In this document: positions 28,674 through 37,605 of the stretch, piece by piece
Position numbering within the stretch: the first letter of the stretch is position 1
Layout of the letters: every line of letters begins with the position of its first letter
Assembly (NCBI RefSeq): GCF_900141905.1
Contig: NZ_FQZF01000007.1
Coordinates: 124,001 to 188,000, forward strand
From: Muricoccus roseus
Lineage (GTDB): Bacteria; Pseudomonadota; Alphaproteobacteria; Acetobacterales; Acetobacteraceae
DNA length: 64,000 nt
Direction: 5' to 3'
Program-made: the position numbers and the translations under genes
The notes under the pieces: generated by a model
Databases searched by the model: none
Seen by the model: only the letters and a program-made list of their open reading frames with translations
Told to the model about the DNA's origin: nothing

Positions 28674-29657
28674 ATGCGCCGCCTCCTCCCCTTTCTCCTC
28701 CTCCCGCTGCTCGCCCCCTCCGCCCTCGCCCAATCCCCGGCGAGCAGCTGGCGCGTGACGAACCGCACGGGGCAGGCGGCCAACGGCCTGATCGCCACCG
28801 AAGCCGGCGCCACCAACCCCCGCGGCCGCAACCGCCTCCGGGAGCCCCTGGCCGATGGCGCCGAGAAGCGCTTCCGCCGCAAGGCCGAAGCCCCCTGCCG
28901 CCTGGACCTCCGCCTGCGCCTGGCCGATGGGCGGGAGGCCGTGATCTCCGGCCATGACGTCTGCGCCCAGCCCGCCGTGCTCTTCGAGCCCTCCTCCATC
29001 CAGGCCGCCTCAGGCCGCTCCCCAGCGGCGGCGCGCGGCAATACCGGCACCGGCTTCCTCGTCGCGCCCGAGCGGGTGATGACCAACCAGCATGTCGTCG
29101 ATGGCTGCGCCCGCATCACCCTGCGCGCGCCCAGCGGCTACCGTTTCAACGCCGTCGCCCCGGTCCAGGCGAACCGGGAACTGGACCTGGCCGTGCTCCA
29201 CGTCCCCGGCCTCACCGGCCCCACCCTCCCCTTCCGCGCCGAAGCCCCACGCCGGGGCGAGGACGTCATCACCTACGGCCACCCCCTCGCCGGCGTCCTC
29301 TCGGCCGACCCGAAGCTGACCCGCGGCGAGGTCAGCGGCCTCGGCGGCTTCCGCGGGGACCCCACCCGCCTCCAGTTCAGCGCCCCGCTCCAGCCCGGCA
29401 ACTCCGGCGGCCCGCTGCTGGACATGCGCGCCCGCGTCGTCGGCATCACCACCGCCAGCCTCGGCGGCCGCCGCAGCGAAGCCCTGCAGAACGTGAACTT
29501 CGCGGTGAAGTCCGACCGCGCCATCGCCTTCCTGCGCGCAGCGGGCGTGACACCAGCCCTGGGCGCGGATTCCACCCCCGAGCGCGGCGCCGTGGAAGTG
29601 GGCGAAACAGCGAACCGGGCCGTCTATCTCATCCAGTGTGAGAAGACGCCGGGGTGA
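28674..29657 (+). CDS. secreted trypsin-like serine protease (S1 family)
   Basis: The product has a Sec signal peptide (MRRLLPFLLLPLLAPSALAQ). The protease domain (about residues 110-300) shows a full triad: His in MTNQHVVDGC, Asp in ANRELDLAVLHV and Ser in QPGNSGGPLL. No PDZ domain follows, unlike DegP. The region before the protease (about 25-105) has a small beta-rich domain with paired cysteines. GTG 28671 directly precedes the ATG, which I prefer at 28674. It likely acts in the periplasm on misfolded or specific proteins. Confidence 0.85.
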   Translation: MRRLLPFLLLPLLAPSALAQSPASSWRVTNRTGQAANGLIATEAGATNPRGRNRLREPLADGAEKRFRRKAEAPCRLDLRLRLADGREAVISGHDVCAQPAVLFEPSSIQAASGRSPAAARGNTGTGFLVAPERVMTNQHVVDGCARITLRAPSGYRFNAVAPVQANRELDLAVLHVPGLTGPTLPFRAEAPRRGEDVITYGHPLAGVLSADPKLTRGEVSGLGGFRGDPTRLQFSAPLQPGNSGGPLLDMRARVVGITTASLGGRRSEALQNVNFAVKSDRAIAFLRAAGVTPALGADSTPERGAVEVGETANRAVYLIQCEKTPG

Positions 29658-29666
29658 TGGCGTCGA

Positions 29667-29905
29667 GGAGGGCTCCGCCCTCCACCCGCCAAGGGCCTGA
29701 GGCCCTTGGAACCCCGTCTGACTGCCGTGGATACCCTGATCGAAGGGGTCTCTGGTTGCTAGGTGCCGGTTCTGCCGTTGCAGTCGCCTGAGGTCATCGA
29801 CCTCAGGCGCACCGTCAGCCCCGTGATTCCAAACTTTCAAAAAAAGAAGAAGGTGAGGGGTCCGGGGAGAGGAAGAATTCCTTCTTCCTCTCCCCGGACA
29901 GACCA
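29667..29905 (-). repeat. multi-hairpin intergenic element, copy C
   Basis: Reverse-orientation copy between the convergent protease and polA genes. Order: P4 (GAGGGC / GCCCTC), P3 (CCAAGGGCC TGA GGCCCTTGG), CTGACTGCCGTGGATACC, P2 (GCCTGAGGTC / GACCTCAGGC), linker with TTCCAAACTTT, P1 (CCGGGGAGAGGAAGAA stem). Confidence 0.9.
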
Positions 29906-29921
29906 TCAGTTCAGAATCCGC

Positions 29922-32762
29922 TCAATGCGCCTCAGCCCAGGAATGCCCCGTCCCGATTTCGACGGCCAGCGGAACGGAAAGTGTCGCGACATTCTCCATC
30001 ACCGCGCGCACCACGGGGGTGGTTGCTTCCACCTCCGTCTCCGGCACTTCGAAGAGCAGTTCATCATGCACCTGCAGCAGCATGCGCGCGCCCAGCCCCG
30101 CATCGCGCAGGGCGGAGGGCACGCGCACCATCGCGCGCTTGATCACCTCCGCCGCGCCGCCCTGGAAGGGCGCGTTGATCGCCGCGCGTTCCGCGTTGCC
30201 GCGCAGCCCCTGGTTGCGTGAGGCGATCTCCGGGATCCACAGCTTCCGCCCGAAGGGCGTCTGCACGTAGCCGTTGCTGCGCGCGTCTTCCTTGAAGCGC
30301 TCCATCGCGTCGCGGATGCCGGGGTATTGCGCGAAATACGCATCGATGATCCCGCGCGCCTCCGCGGGCCCGATGCCGAGCCGCCCCGCCAGGCCGAAGG
30401 CGGACATGCCGTAGATGATGCCGAAGTTGATCGTCTTCGCGCGCCGCCGCGCCTCGCGGTCCACCTGGTCCAGCGGGATGCGGTAGATGTCCGACGCCGT
30501 GCGCGCATGGATGTCCTGCCCGGTGGCAAAGGCCTCCAGCAGGGAGGGCACCTGCGCCACATGCGCGAGCAGGCGCAGCTCGATCTGCGAATAGTCCGCC
30601 GCCAGCAGCAGATGCCCCGGCTCCGCCACGAAGGCACGGCGGATGCGCACGCCTTCCTCGGTGCGGATGGGAATGTTCTGCAGGTTCGGCTCGGTGGAGG
30701 AGAGCCGGCCCGTGCTGGTGATCGCCATCGAGAAATCCGTGTGCACGCGCCCATCGGATGCGATCTGCGCCTGCAGCCCCTCGACATAGGTCGAGTTCAG
30801 CTTCGAGAGCTGCCGCCAATCCAGCACCTTGCGCGGCAGCGGGTGGCCGGTGCTCGCCGCCAGCTCCTCCAGCGTCGCCGCATCGGTGGAATAGGCGCCA
30901 GACTTGCCCTTCTTGCCGCCCTGCAGCCCCATCTCGCCGAACAGGATGTCCCCGAGCTGTTTGGGCGAACCGACGGCGAAGGGCCGCCCCGCGATCTCGT
31001 GGATCTCCTTCTCCAGCGCCGCCATGCGCTCGGTGAACTCGGCGCCGGTCTGCTTCAGCGCCGGCCCGTCCACCTTCACGCCCGCGACCTCCATGTCGCG
31101 CAGTACGGTGATCATTCGGCGCTCCACCTGCTCGTAGAGCATGAGCGCCCCTTCCTGCCGCAGCTTCGGCCGCAGCACCTGCCATAGCCGCAGCGTCACA
31201 TCGGCATCCTCGGCGGCATAGGCCGTTGCCATGTCGAGCGCCACCTGGGCGAAGGGCTTGCGCGTGCGCCCGGTGCCCGTCACCTCGTCATAGGTGATGG
31301 GCTGGTGGTTGAGATGCCGGCGGGAGAGCTCGTCCATCCCATGCCCATGCCGCCCGGCATCGAGGCTGTAGGAGATCATCATGGTGTCGTCGACGGGCGA
31401 CACCGCGAAGCCGCCATTCGCCTCGCGGCCCAGCACCTCCAGGTCGTATTTCGCGTTGTGCAGCACCTTCAGCACCGAAGGGTCGGTCAGCACTGGCCGC
31501 AGCACCTCGATCGCCGCATCGAAGGGCAGCTGCTCCGGCGCGGGGGTCAGCATGTCCGTGCCCTCGTGCCGCAGCGGCAGGTAGGCGGCCTTCCCCGGCG
31601 CCACCGCCATGCAGATGCCGATCAGCGAAGCGTTCAGCGCATCCAGGCTGCTCGTCTCGGTGTCCAGCGCCATCACCCCCGTCTCGCGCGCCGCCCTGAC
31701 GAAGTCATGCAGCGCGTCGATGGTGGTGATCGTCTGATAAGGGCCGAAGGCCGGCCCTTCGGCGGGCAGCGAAAGCGCCACGGGGGCGGGCGCGGGGCCC
31801 GCGGGGCGGGAGACCGGCACCTCGCCCGTCGCATCCAGCCCCAGCCGGTGCTGCACGCTGCGGAAGCCCTGAGCCTTCAGGAAGGCGACCAGCTTGCCCG
31901 GCTCCGGCCCCCGCGTCTTCAGATCGTCCATCGGGCAGGGCAGGGGGGCGTTACGGTCCAGCTCCACCAGCTTGCGGGAGATGCGCGCCTTCTCCGCATT
32001 CTCCTCCAGCGCCTGGCGCCGCTTGGGTTGCTTGATCTCGGAGAGGCGCGAAAGCAGCGTCTCCACATCGCCATACTGGTCGATGAGCTGGGCCGCGGTC
32101 TTGATGCCGATGCCCGGCACGCCCGGGATGTTGTCGGTGGAATCGCCGGCCAGCGCCTGCACCTCCACCACCTTCTCCGGCATCACGCCGAACTTCTCCA
32201 GCACCTCGGCGGCATGGATCGGCTTCTGCTTGATGGGGTCCAGCATGCGGATGCGCCCATCCACCAGCTGCATCATGTCCTTGTCCGAGGAAACGATGGT
32301 GACCTGCCCGCCCTCCTTCGCGAAGGCGGTGGCATAGGTCGCGATCAGGTCATCCGCCTCGTAGCCGTCCAGCTCCACCCGCGCGACGCAGAAGGCATCC
32401 GTCGCCTCGCGGATGAGCCCGAACTGCGGCGCCAACTCCGGCGGCGCCTCCGGACGCTGGGCCTTGTACTCGGGATAGATCGTGTTGCGGAACGTGCTGC
32501 GCGAGGCATCGAACACCACCGCGATATGGCTGCCCGCATGCTTGGAGAGGAAGTTCGCCAGCATCTGCGTGAAGCCGAACACGGCGTTCACCGGCACCCC
32601 CGCCGGGTTGGTCATCGGCGGCAGCGCGTGGAAGGCGCGGAAGATGTAGCCCGACCCGTCCACCAGGATCAGGTGGCGGTCGGTGTTCACCTCGGCGATG
32701 ACGGGGTCGTCCACCGGCGCCTTGTCGGCGGCCTCGTCGGCGTTCTCGCGATCCGTGGCCAT
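29922..32762 (-). CDS. polA: DNA polymerase I
   Basis: PolA fills gaps and removes RNA primers. The 946-residue protein has all three domains: 5'-3' exonuclease (about 27-320, VFDASRSTFRNTIYPEYKAQRP and VSSDKDMMQL), 3'-5' exonuclease (about 370-560) with intact DxE (ALDTETSSLD), HNAKYDLEVL and YAAEDADVTL motifs, and family A polymerase with motif A LLAADYSQIELRLLAHV, motif B RRRAKTINFGIIYGMSAFG and motif C LLQVHDELLFEV. ATG 32762 gives a short acidic lead before the exonuclease; an upstream open frame is not protein-like. Confidence 0.97.
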   Translation of the reverse strand: MATDRENADEAADKAPVDDPVIAEVNTDRHLILVDGSGYIFRAFHALPPMTNPAGVPVNAVFGFTQMLANFLSKHAGSHIAVVFDASRSTFRNTIYPEYKAQRPEAPPELAPQFGLIREATDAFCVARVELDGYEADDLIATYATAFAKEGGQVTIVSSDKDMMQLVDGRIRMLDPIKQKPIHAAEVLEKFGVMPEKVVEVQALAGDSTDNIPGVPGIGIKTAAQLIDQYGDVETLLSRLSEIKQPKRRQALEENAEKARISRKLVELDRNAPLPCPMDDLKTRGPEPGKLVAFLKAQGFRSVQHRLGLDATGEVPVSRPAGPAPAPVALSLPAEGPAFGPYQTITTIDALHDFVRAARETGVMALDTETSSLDALNASLIGICMAVAPGKAAYLPLRHEGTDMLTPAPEQLPFDAAIEVLRPVLTDPSVLKVLHNAKYDLEVLGREANGGFAVSPVDDTMMISYSLDAGRHGHGMDELSRRHLNHQPITYDEVTGTGRTRKPFAQVALDMATAYAAEDADVTLRLWQVLRPKLRQEGALMLYEQVERRMITVLRDMEVAGVKVDGPALKQTGAEFTERMAALEKEIHEIAGRPFAVGSPKQLGDILFGEMGLQGGKKGKSGAYSTDAATLEELAASTGHPLPRKVLDWRQLSKLNSTYVEGLQAQIASDGRVHTDFSMAITSTGRLSSTEPNLQNIPIRTEEGVRIRRAFVAEPGHLLLAADYSQIELRLLAHVAQVPSLLEAFATGQDIHARTASDIYRIPLDQVDREARRRAKTINFGIIYGMSAFGLAGRLGIGPAEARGIIDAYFAQYPGIRDAMERFKEDARSNGYVQTPFGRKLWIPEIASRNQGLRGNAERAAINAPFQGGAAEVIKRAMVRVPSALRDAGLGARMLLQVHDELLFEVPETEVEATTPVVRAVMENVATLSVPLAVEIGTGHSWAEAH

Positions 32763-32937
32763 GTCTCGTCCTGTGCGGAGCAAAAGAGCGGGGGAAGGCA
32801 TTCCCCCGGACCCCGACTATCCTCGGGGTGTAGCACCGGCGCGCCGGCGAAACCCGCGCGCCCGAACCGGAAAGGCGGGGCGAGGGGGCCGGAAGCTCAC
32901 GCCCCGCGCGCCACGGCCCTTCCCCCGCCGGCCGGGC

Positions 32938-33162
32938 TCAGTGGTGCCCGTCGTCGCCCGTGCCGGGCGCCAGGTGATAGGTGCGCGAGCAATAGGGGCA
33001 GGTGATCTCCTCCCCCTCGATCCGCATCCAGATCATCGGATGCCCGAGCGCACCCCCGCCCCCGTCGCAGGGCACATGGCGCGAGGTGACGGTGATCACC
33101 TCCTCCGCCGTCACGCCGGAGACGCGGTTGGGGGTGTAGCCGGTGAAGTTGGGGTCGCGCAT
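32938..33162 (-). CDS. small zinc-finger (CHCC type) protein
   Basis: A 74-residue protein with the pattern Cys-x(8)-His...Cys-x2-Cys (HVPCDGGGGALGHP then ITCPYCSRTYHL), matching the CHCC zinc-finger family related to the mitochondrial complex I subunit NDUFS6. Alphaproteobacteria commonly have a homologue, presumably helping complex I assembly. ATG 33162 starts MRDPNFTGYTPNRVSGV. It is divergent from the AI-2E-type gene with 142 bp between. Confidence 0.8.
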   Translation of the reverse strand: MRDPNFTGYTPNRVSGVTAEEVITVTSRHVPCDGGGGALGHPMIWMRIEGEEITCPYCSRTYHLAPGTGDDGHH

Positions 33163-33304
33163 CGGGCCTCGGCCAGTCCTGGGAAATCCTGGCCGGAAGA
33201 TAAGGGCGGGGCCCCGATCCGGCCAGGGCACCCTCGCCGGCAACCAACCTGTGACAAACCTCCGCCCGCCGCGTTCCCCCCCGGTCCTGTCCCACGGGGA
33301 GACC

Positions 33305-35227
33305 ATGCCCGAGCCGATCACCCCCCGCCCCTTCCGCTCCAGGGGCTCCAGCCTGGCCTCCTCCAACCTCGCCAGCGAGGTCCCGGCGGCCGGCGTGCCC
33401 AGCGGGGGACCCGGGGTCTTCTATGCGGGCATCGCCATCGTCGGCGTCCTCTACTTCACGCGGGAACTGCTGGTGCCGCTGGCCATGGCGGTCCTGCTCG
33501 CCTTCGTGCTGGCGCCGGTGGTCAAGGCCATCCGCCGCCTGGGCGTGCCCCGCGTGGCGGCGGAGCTGCTGGGCGTCATCCTCGCCGTCGGTGTCCTCTC
33601 CGGCGTCGGCGCCCTGATGGGCCGCCAGCTCGCGGACCTCGCCAACGAGCTTCCCTACTACCAGGCAACCATCACCCAGAAGCTGAACGGCCTGTTCGGC
33701 GGCGGGGGCGGGCTGATCGGCCGCGCCTCCGAAATGCTCCAGGCCTTGGGCGAGAACCTCGCCCGCCGCGCCGAACCCCCCTCCGCCGCCGCCCCCCAGG
33801 CCGGCCTGCCGCCCCTGCCGGTCGAGGTGCGGGAACCCACCCCCGGCATCCTCACCGTCCTGCAGCGCGTGGTCGGGCCCCTCCTGGGCCCCGTTGCCAC
33901 CACCGGCATCGTCATCGTCTTCGTCGTCTTCCTCCTCCTCTACCGGGAAGACCTGCGCGACCGCCTCATCAAGCTCATGGGCTCGCGCGACCTCCAGCGC
34001 ACCACCGCCGCGCTGAACGAGGCCGCGTCCCGCCTCTCCCGCTACTTCCTGGCGCAGACGGCGCTGAACACCGGCTTCGGCATCGGCATCACCATCGGCC
34101 TTTGGGCCATCGGCATCCCCAACCCCCTGCTCTGGGGCGTCATCGCCGGGCTGATGCGCTTCGTGCCCTTCATCGGCGGCTTCATCGCCGCCGCCTTCCC
34201 CGTCCTCCTCGCCATCGCGGTGGATCCGGGCTGGACCATGCTCATCTGGGTGGTCGTCCTCTTCGGCCTGGCCGAACCGCTGATGGGCCAGGTCTTCGAA
34301 CCCCTGGTCTATGGCCACTCCACCGGCCTCTCCCCAGTGGCCGTGCTCCTCGCCACCGCCTTCTGGGCTTGGCTCTGGGGTCCCATCGGCCTCCTCCTCG
34401 CCACGCCCCTCACCGTCGGCCTGGTGGTCCTGGGCCGCCATGTGGACCGGCTGGAGTTCCTGGACGTGCTGCTGGGAGACCGGGCGGCGCTGGAGCCGCC
34501 CGAGGCCTTCTACCAGCGCGCCCTGGCCGGCGACGGGGACGGGCTGGCCGAGCAGGCCGAGCTCCAGCTCCGCGGCCTCCCCCTCCAGGCCTATTACGAC
34601 ACCGTCGCCCTCCCGGGCCTCGCCCTCGCCCAGGGGGATGCCACCCGCGGCGCCCTCACCCGCAGCCGGCTGGACACCCTCCGCACCCGCGTGGACGGCC
34701 TGCTGGACGACCTCTCGGAGCATGAGGACACCGAGCTCCCCGCCCTCGTCACCGACGGCCCCGTGGAAAACCCCCAGGCCGAAGCCGCCGAGCCCCTGCC
34801 CGACCCGGTCCTGCCGCCCGCCTGGCAACAGCGCGGCGCCGTGCTCTGCGTCGCCGGTCGCGGCCGGCTGGACGAACAGGCCACCGTCATGCTCGCCCAG
34901 GTCCTCGCCCTGAAGGGCTTCGGCGTCACCGCCCTGCCCAACGAAGCCCTGCGCGACGCTGCCCCGGCCCCCGAAGGCGTCCAGGCGGTCATCCTCTCCG
35001 CCCTCGACGGCGGCAGCGGCGCCGCCAGCGCCCGCTACACCATGCGCCGCCTGCGCCGCCGCTTCCCCGAAGCCGCCCTCGTCGCCGGCCTCTGGGGCGC
35101 CGATCGCGACAGCCCCGTCATGGCCGCGCTGCGCGAAGCCGGCGGCGGGGTCTGCGAAGCCCGGTCCCTGCGCGACGCCTTGCAATGCCTGGTACAGGCG
35201 GTGGAGCAGGAGGATGGCGGGATCTGA
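33305..35227 (+). CDS. AI-2E-family membrane protein with extra C-terminal domain
   Basis: The 640-residue protein has the AI-2E transporter core in its first 400 residues: about eight hydrophobic segments, including LYFTRELLVPLAMAVLLAF and the family signature ALNTGFGIGITIGLWAIGI then LIWVVVLFGLAEPLMGQVFEP. Members export autoinducer-2 or act as Na+/H+ antiporters. A soluble extension of about 230 residues follows, ending in an alpha/beta segment (RGAVLCVAGRGRLDEQATVML ... LVAGLWG) that resembles a B12-binding-like Rossmann domain but without the cobalamin DxHxxG motif. Function of the extension is unknown. ATG 33305 follows GGGGAGA. Confidence 0.82.
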   Translation: MPEPITPRPFRSRGSSLASSNLASEVPAAGVPSGGPGVFYAGIAIVGVLYFTRELLVPLAMAVLLAFVLAPVVKAIRRLGVPRVAAELLGVILAVGVLSGVGALMGRQLADLANELPYYQATITQKLNGLFGGGGGLIGRASEMLQALGENLARRAEPPSAAAPQAGLPPLPVEVREPTPGILTVLQRVVGPLLGPVATTGIVIVFVVFLLLYREDLRDRLIKLMGSRDLQRTTAALNEAASRLSRYFLAQTALNTGFGIGITIGLWAIGIPNPLLWGVIAGLMRFVPFIGGFIAAAFPVLLAIAVDPGWTMLIWVVVLFGLAEPLMGQVFEPLVYGHSTGLSPVAVLLATAFWAWLWGPIGLLLATPLTVGLVVLGRHVDRLEFLDVLLGDRAALEPPEAFYQRALAGDGDGLAEQAELQLRGLPLQAYYDTVALPGLALAQGDATRGALTRSRLDTLRTRVDGLLDDLSEHEDTELPALVTDGPVENPQAEAAEPLPDPVLPPAWQQRGAVLCVAGRGRLDEQATVMLAQVLALKGFGVTALPNEALRDAAPAPEGVQAVILSALDGGSGAASARYTMRRLRRRFPEAALVAGLWGADRDSPVMAALREAGGGVCEARSLRDALQCLVQAVEQEDGGI

Positions 35228-35232
35228 TCTGT

Positions 35233-35490
35233 CGGTCTGTCCTGGGGAGAGGAAGAAGGAATTCTTCCTCTCCCCAGACCCGTCGAAGGCAGTGCCTTCG
35301 ACCCATCATCTTTTTCTATCAGTTTGGAATCACTCGGCTGACGGTGCGCCTGAGGTCGATGACCTCAGGCGACTGCAGACGCAGGATCAGCACCCTTCGA
35401 CGAGAGACCCCTTCGATCCGGGGCATCCACGGCAGTCCGATGGGGTTCCAAGGGCCTCAGGCCCTTGGCGGGTGAAGGGCGGAGCCCTTT
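35233..35490 (+). repeat. multi-hairpin intergenic element, copy D
   Basis: Forward copy between the convergent AI-2E-type and dnaQ genes. P1 has a T-A pair where others have C-G (CTGGGGAGAGG ... CTCCCCAG). An extra hairpin GTCGAAGGCA / TGCCTTCGAC follows P1 at about 35282-35301. P2 is GCCTGAGGTC / GACCTCAGGC, P3 CCAAGGGCC TCA GGCCCTTGG, and P4 AAGGGC / GCCCTT. Confidence 0.9.
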
Positions 35491-35496
35491 GCGGCA

Positions 35497-36189
35497 CTAA
35501 GCCCCTTCCAGCGTCGCCCAGACCGGTTCCTTCAGCTTCGCGACAAAGGCCGCGTGGCGTTCCAGTTCCTCCGGCGTAGGGACGATAGGCCGGGGTGTGC
35601 GCTGCACCGGCCCTTCCACCGAAGCCAGGCTGGAGCGGGAGCCGCCGAGGACGGTGGCCAGTTCCAGCCCGGGCTGCTTGCCGCCCATGAGCTCGAGATA
35701 GACCTGCCCGAGCAGTTGCACGTCCAGCAGCGCGTTGTGGGTGGTGCGGGCCGAGAGGTCGATGGCGAAGCGCCGGCACAGCGCGTCCAGGCTGTTCGGC
35801 AGCCCGGGGAAGCGCTTCTTCGCCATCTCCAGCGTATCGACCATCCGGCTGCGCGGGATACGCGGCGCGCCACAGCGGTCGAATTCGTGGTCCAGGAAGT
35901 TGAAGTCGAAGGGCGCGTTGTGGGCGATCACGGGGTCGTCGCCCAGGAAGTCCAGCAGCTCCGGCAGGATGGCGGCGAAGAGCGGCTTGTCCGCCAGCAT
36001 CTCGGCCGTGAAGCCGTGCACCTTGGTCGCTTCGGGCGGCACGTCGCGCTGCGGGTTGATCAGCCGGTGGAAGTGCCGGCCGGTGGGCATCAGGTTCACC
36101 ACCTCGATCGCGGCCACTTCCAGAACCCGGTCGCCGGTGGCGGGGTCCAGGCCGGTGGTTTCGGTGTCGAGGATGAGGGCGCGGGGCAT
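35497..36189 (-). CDS. dnaQ: DNA polymerase III epsilon subunit (proofreading exonuclease)
   Basis: DnaQ is the 3'-5' proofreading nuclease of the replicative polymerase. The 230-residue protein has the DEDDh exonuclease motifs: LILDTETTGLDP (DxE), VIAHNAPFDFNFLDHEF (second Asp), and RTTHNALLDVQLLGQVYLEL (His and last Asp). The C-terminal 40 residues (LERHAAFVAKLKEPVWATL) would carry the contact to the alpha subunit. It is normal length and lies 61 bp downstream of hemE on the same strand, near the proposed origin. Confidence 0.95.
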   Translation of the reverse strand: MPRALILDTETTGLDPATGDRVLEVAAIEVVNLMPTGRHFHRLINPQRDVPPEATKVHGFTAEMLADKPLFAAILPELLDFLGDDPVIAHNAPFDFNFLDHEFDRCGAPRIPRSRMVDTLEMAKKRFPGLPNSLDALCRRFAIDLSARTTHNALLDVQLLGQVYLELMGGKQPGLELATVLGGSRSSLASVEGPVQRTPRPIVPTPEELERHAAFVAKLKEPVWATLEGA

Positions 36190-36250
36190 GAGGGCTAGAT
36201 AGGGGAGAATGGCCGGGGGGAGATATCCCCCCGGCTCCCGGGCACCACGT

Positions 36251-37312
36251 TCAACGGGCAGCCTTCACCTGGGTGACGAGCGCCGAGACATGCTCGATGG
36301 GCGTGTCGGGCGTGATGCCATGGCCCAGGTTGAACACGAAGGGCCGCCCCTTCATGGCGGAGAGGATGCGGCCCGTCGCAGCCTCCAGCGCCTCGCCCCC
36401 GGCCACCAGCACCTTGGAATCCAGGTTGCCCTGCAGCGCCACGCCCGGCGGCATCATGGCCGCGGCCTCCACCGGGTCCAGCGTCTCGTCCAGCCCCACG
36501 GCATTTACCCCCACGCGCTCGGCATAGGCCGGAATCCCGTCTCCCCCCAGCCGCGGGAAGCCGATCAGCGGGAAATCCGGCCCGAGCCGCGCCCGGAGGC
36601 GCCGCACCAGCGCCGCGGTCGGTTCGATCACCCAGCGCTCGAACCCCTCCGGCGGCAGCAGCCCGGCCCAGGAGTCGAACAGCATCAGCGCCTCCGCCCC
36701 CGCCTCGGCCTGCGCCACCAGATAGGCCTCCGACGCCTCCAGCAGCCCCTCGAACAGCCGGTCCAGCAGCGCCGGATCCTCCTCGGCCATCCGCCGTGCC
36801 ACGGGGAAGCCATGCCCGCCGCGGCCGTCGATCATGTAACAAGCCACCGTCCAGGGGGCGCCCGCGAAGCCGATCAGCGCCACCCCCGGGTGGTCCCGCT
36901 CCAGCCCGGCCCGGATCCGGCTCACCGTCTCCATGATCGGCGCTGCCCGCCGCGCCGCCTCGGCCGGCTTCAGCGCCGCCATCGCGGCTGCGTCCCGCAC
37001 GGGTTCCAGGATCGGCCCCACCCCATCGGCCCCGCCCTGCCCATAGCGAAGCCCCTGCCCCATGGCCCAGGGCAGCATCGGCAGGTCCGTGAACAGGATG
37101 GCCGCGTCCAGGGCGAAGCGCCGCAGCGGCTGGAAGGTCACCTCCGCCGAGAGCTCCGGGTTCAGGCACAGCTCCAGGAACCCGCCCGCGCGCTCCTTCG
37201 TCGCGCGGTACTCCGGCAGGTACCGGCCAGCCTGGCGCATCAGCCAGATCGGGGGCGGCCACACGGCCTCGCCACCCAGGGCACGAAGGAAGGGCTTGTC
37301 CACGGCGTTCAT
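36251..37312 (-). CDS. hemE: uroporphyrinogen decarboxylase HemE
   Basis: HemE removes four carboxyl groups from uroporphyrinogen III to give coproporphyrinogen III. The 353-residue protein shows the family motifs PPIWLMRQAGRYLPEYR (substrate Arg residues), ILFTDLPMLPWAMGQ, LIGFAGAPWTVACYMI and FNLGHGITPDTPIEHV. ATG 37312 (MNAVDKPFL) gives the canonical N-terminus; an upstream open extension overlaps the proposed origin and is not protein-like. In Caulobacter and Rickettsia, hemE is the gene directly beside the replication origin, and the same position is seen here. Confidence 0.97.
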   Translation of the reverse strand: MNAVDKPFLRALGGEAVWPPPIWLMRQAGRYLPEYRATKERAGGFLELCLNPELSAEVTFQPLRRFALDAAILFTDLPMLPWAMGQGLRYGQGGADGVGPILEPVRDAAAMAALKPAEAARRAAPIMETVSRIRAGLERDHPGVALIGFAGAPWTVACYMIDGRGGHGFPVARRMAEEDPALLDRLFEGLLEASEAYLVAQAEAGAEALMLFDSWAGLLPPEGFERWVIEPTAALVRRLRARLGPDFPLIGFPRLGGDGIPAYAERVGVNAVGLDETLDPVEAAAMMPPGVALQGNLDSKVLVAGGEALEAATGRILSAMKGRPFVFNLGHGITPDTPIEHVSALVTQVKAAR

Positions 37313-37372
37313 CGCGCCCCTTTCACTCGAATTAAGGTCTTTAAGAAAGGAGTGGTGGTTTAGGGACCCTGT

Positions 37373-37605
37373 GAGTCCTGTGGACGCAATCCCCGGCGCA
37401 TCCCGTCCCGAGGGTTTTCCACAGGCTGAGAGGCTTGGCGACTCGCTAACACGCGCCGAGTCGATGACTCGCTCCGCAGGACTCCTCCCCCGGCGCGGGG
37501 ATTCCATCCCCGGTGGCGTGAGTCGTGACTCACCACCCCCATGACTCAGAGAGGGCCGGAAGAGGCCCGGATTCATCCCCAGGACTCACGCTGGTGAGTC
37601 GATTC
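37373..37605. repeat. cluster of 13 GANTC sites with inverted repeats
   Basis: GANTC, the CcrM methylation motif, starts at 37373, 37440, 37458, 37466, 37480, 37500, 37520, 37527, 37543, 37570, 37583, 37596 and 37601. At about 70% GC, less than one would be expected in 233 bp. Several pair as inverted repeats: CGAGTC-GAT-GACTCG (37457-37471), GTGAGTC-GT-GACTCAC (37518-37533) and GACTCAC-GCTG-GTGAGTC (37583-37600). The longer TGAGTC/GACTCA form suggests a protein-binding unit beyond the methylation site. Confidence 0.85.
37415..37423 (+). promoter_or_regulatory. DnaA-box-like site
   Basis: TTTTCCACA differs from the TTATCCACA consensus at one base. It sits between the AT-rich block and the GANTC cluster. 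Confidence 0.55.

Noticed and set aside
37332-37344. TTAA-N5-TTAA as a CtrA box in the origin
   Set aside because: The CtrA consensus needs seven bases between the TTAA halves; here there are five, so I count it only as AT-rich DNA.
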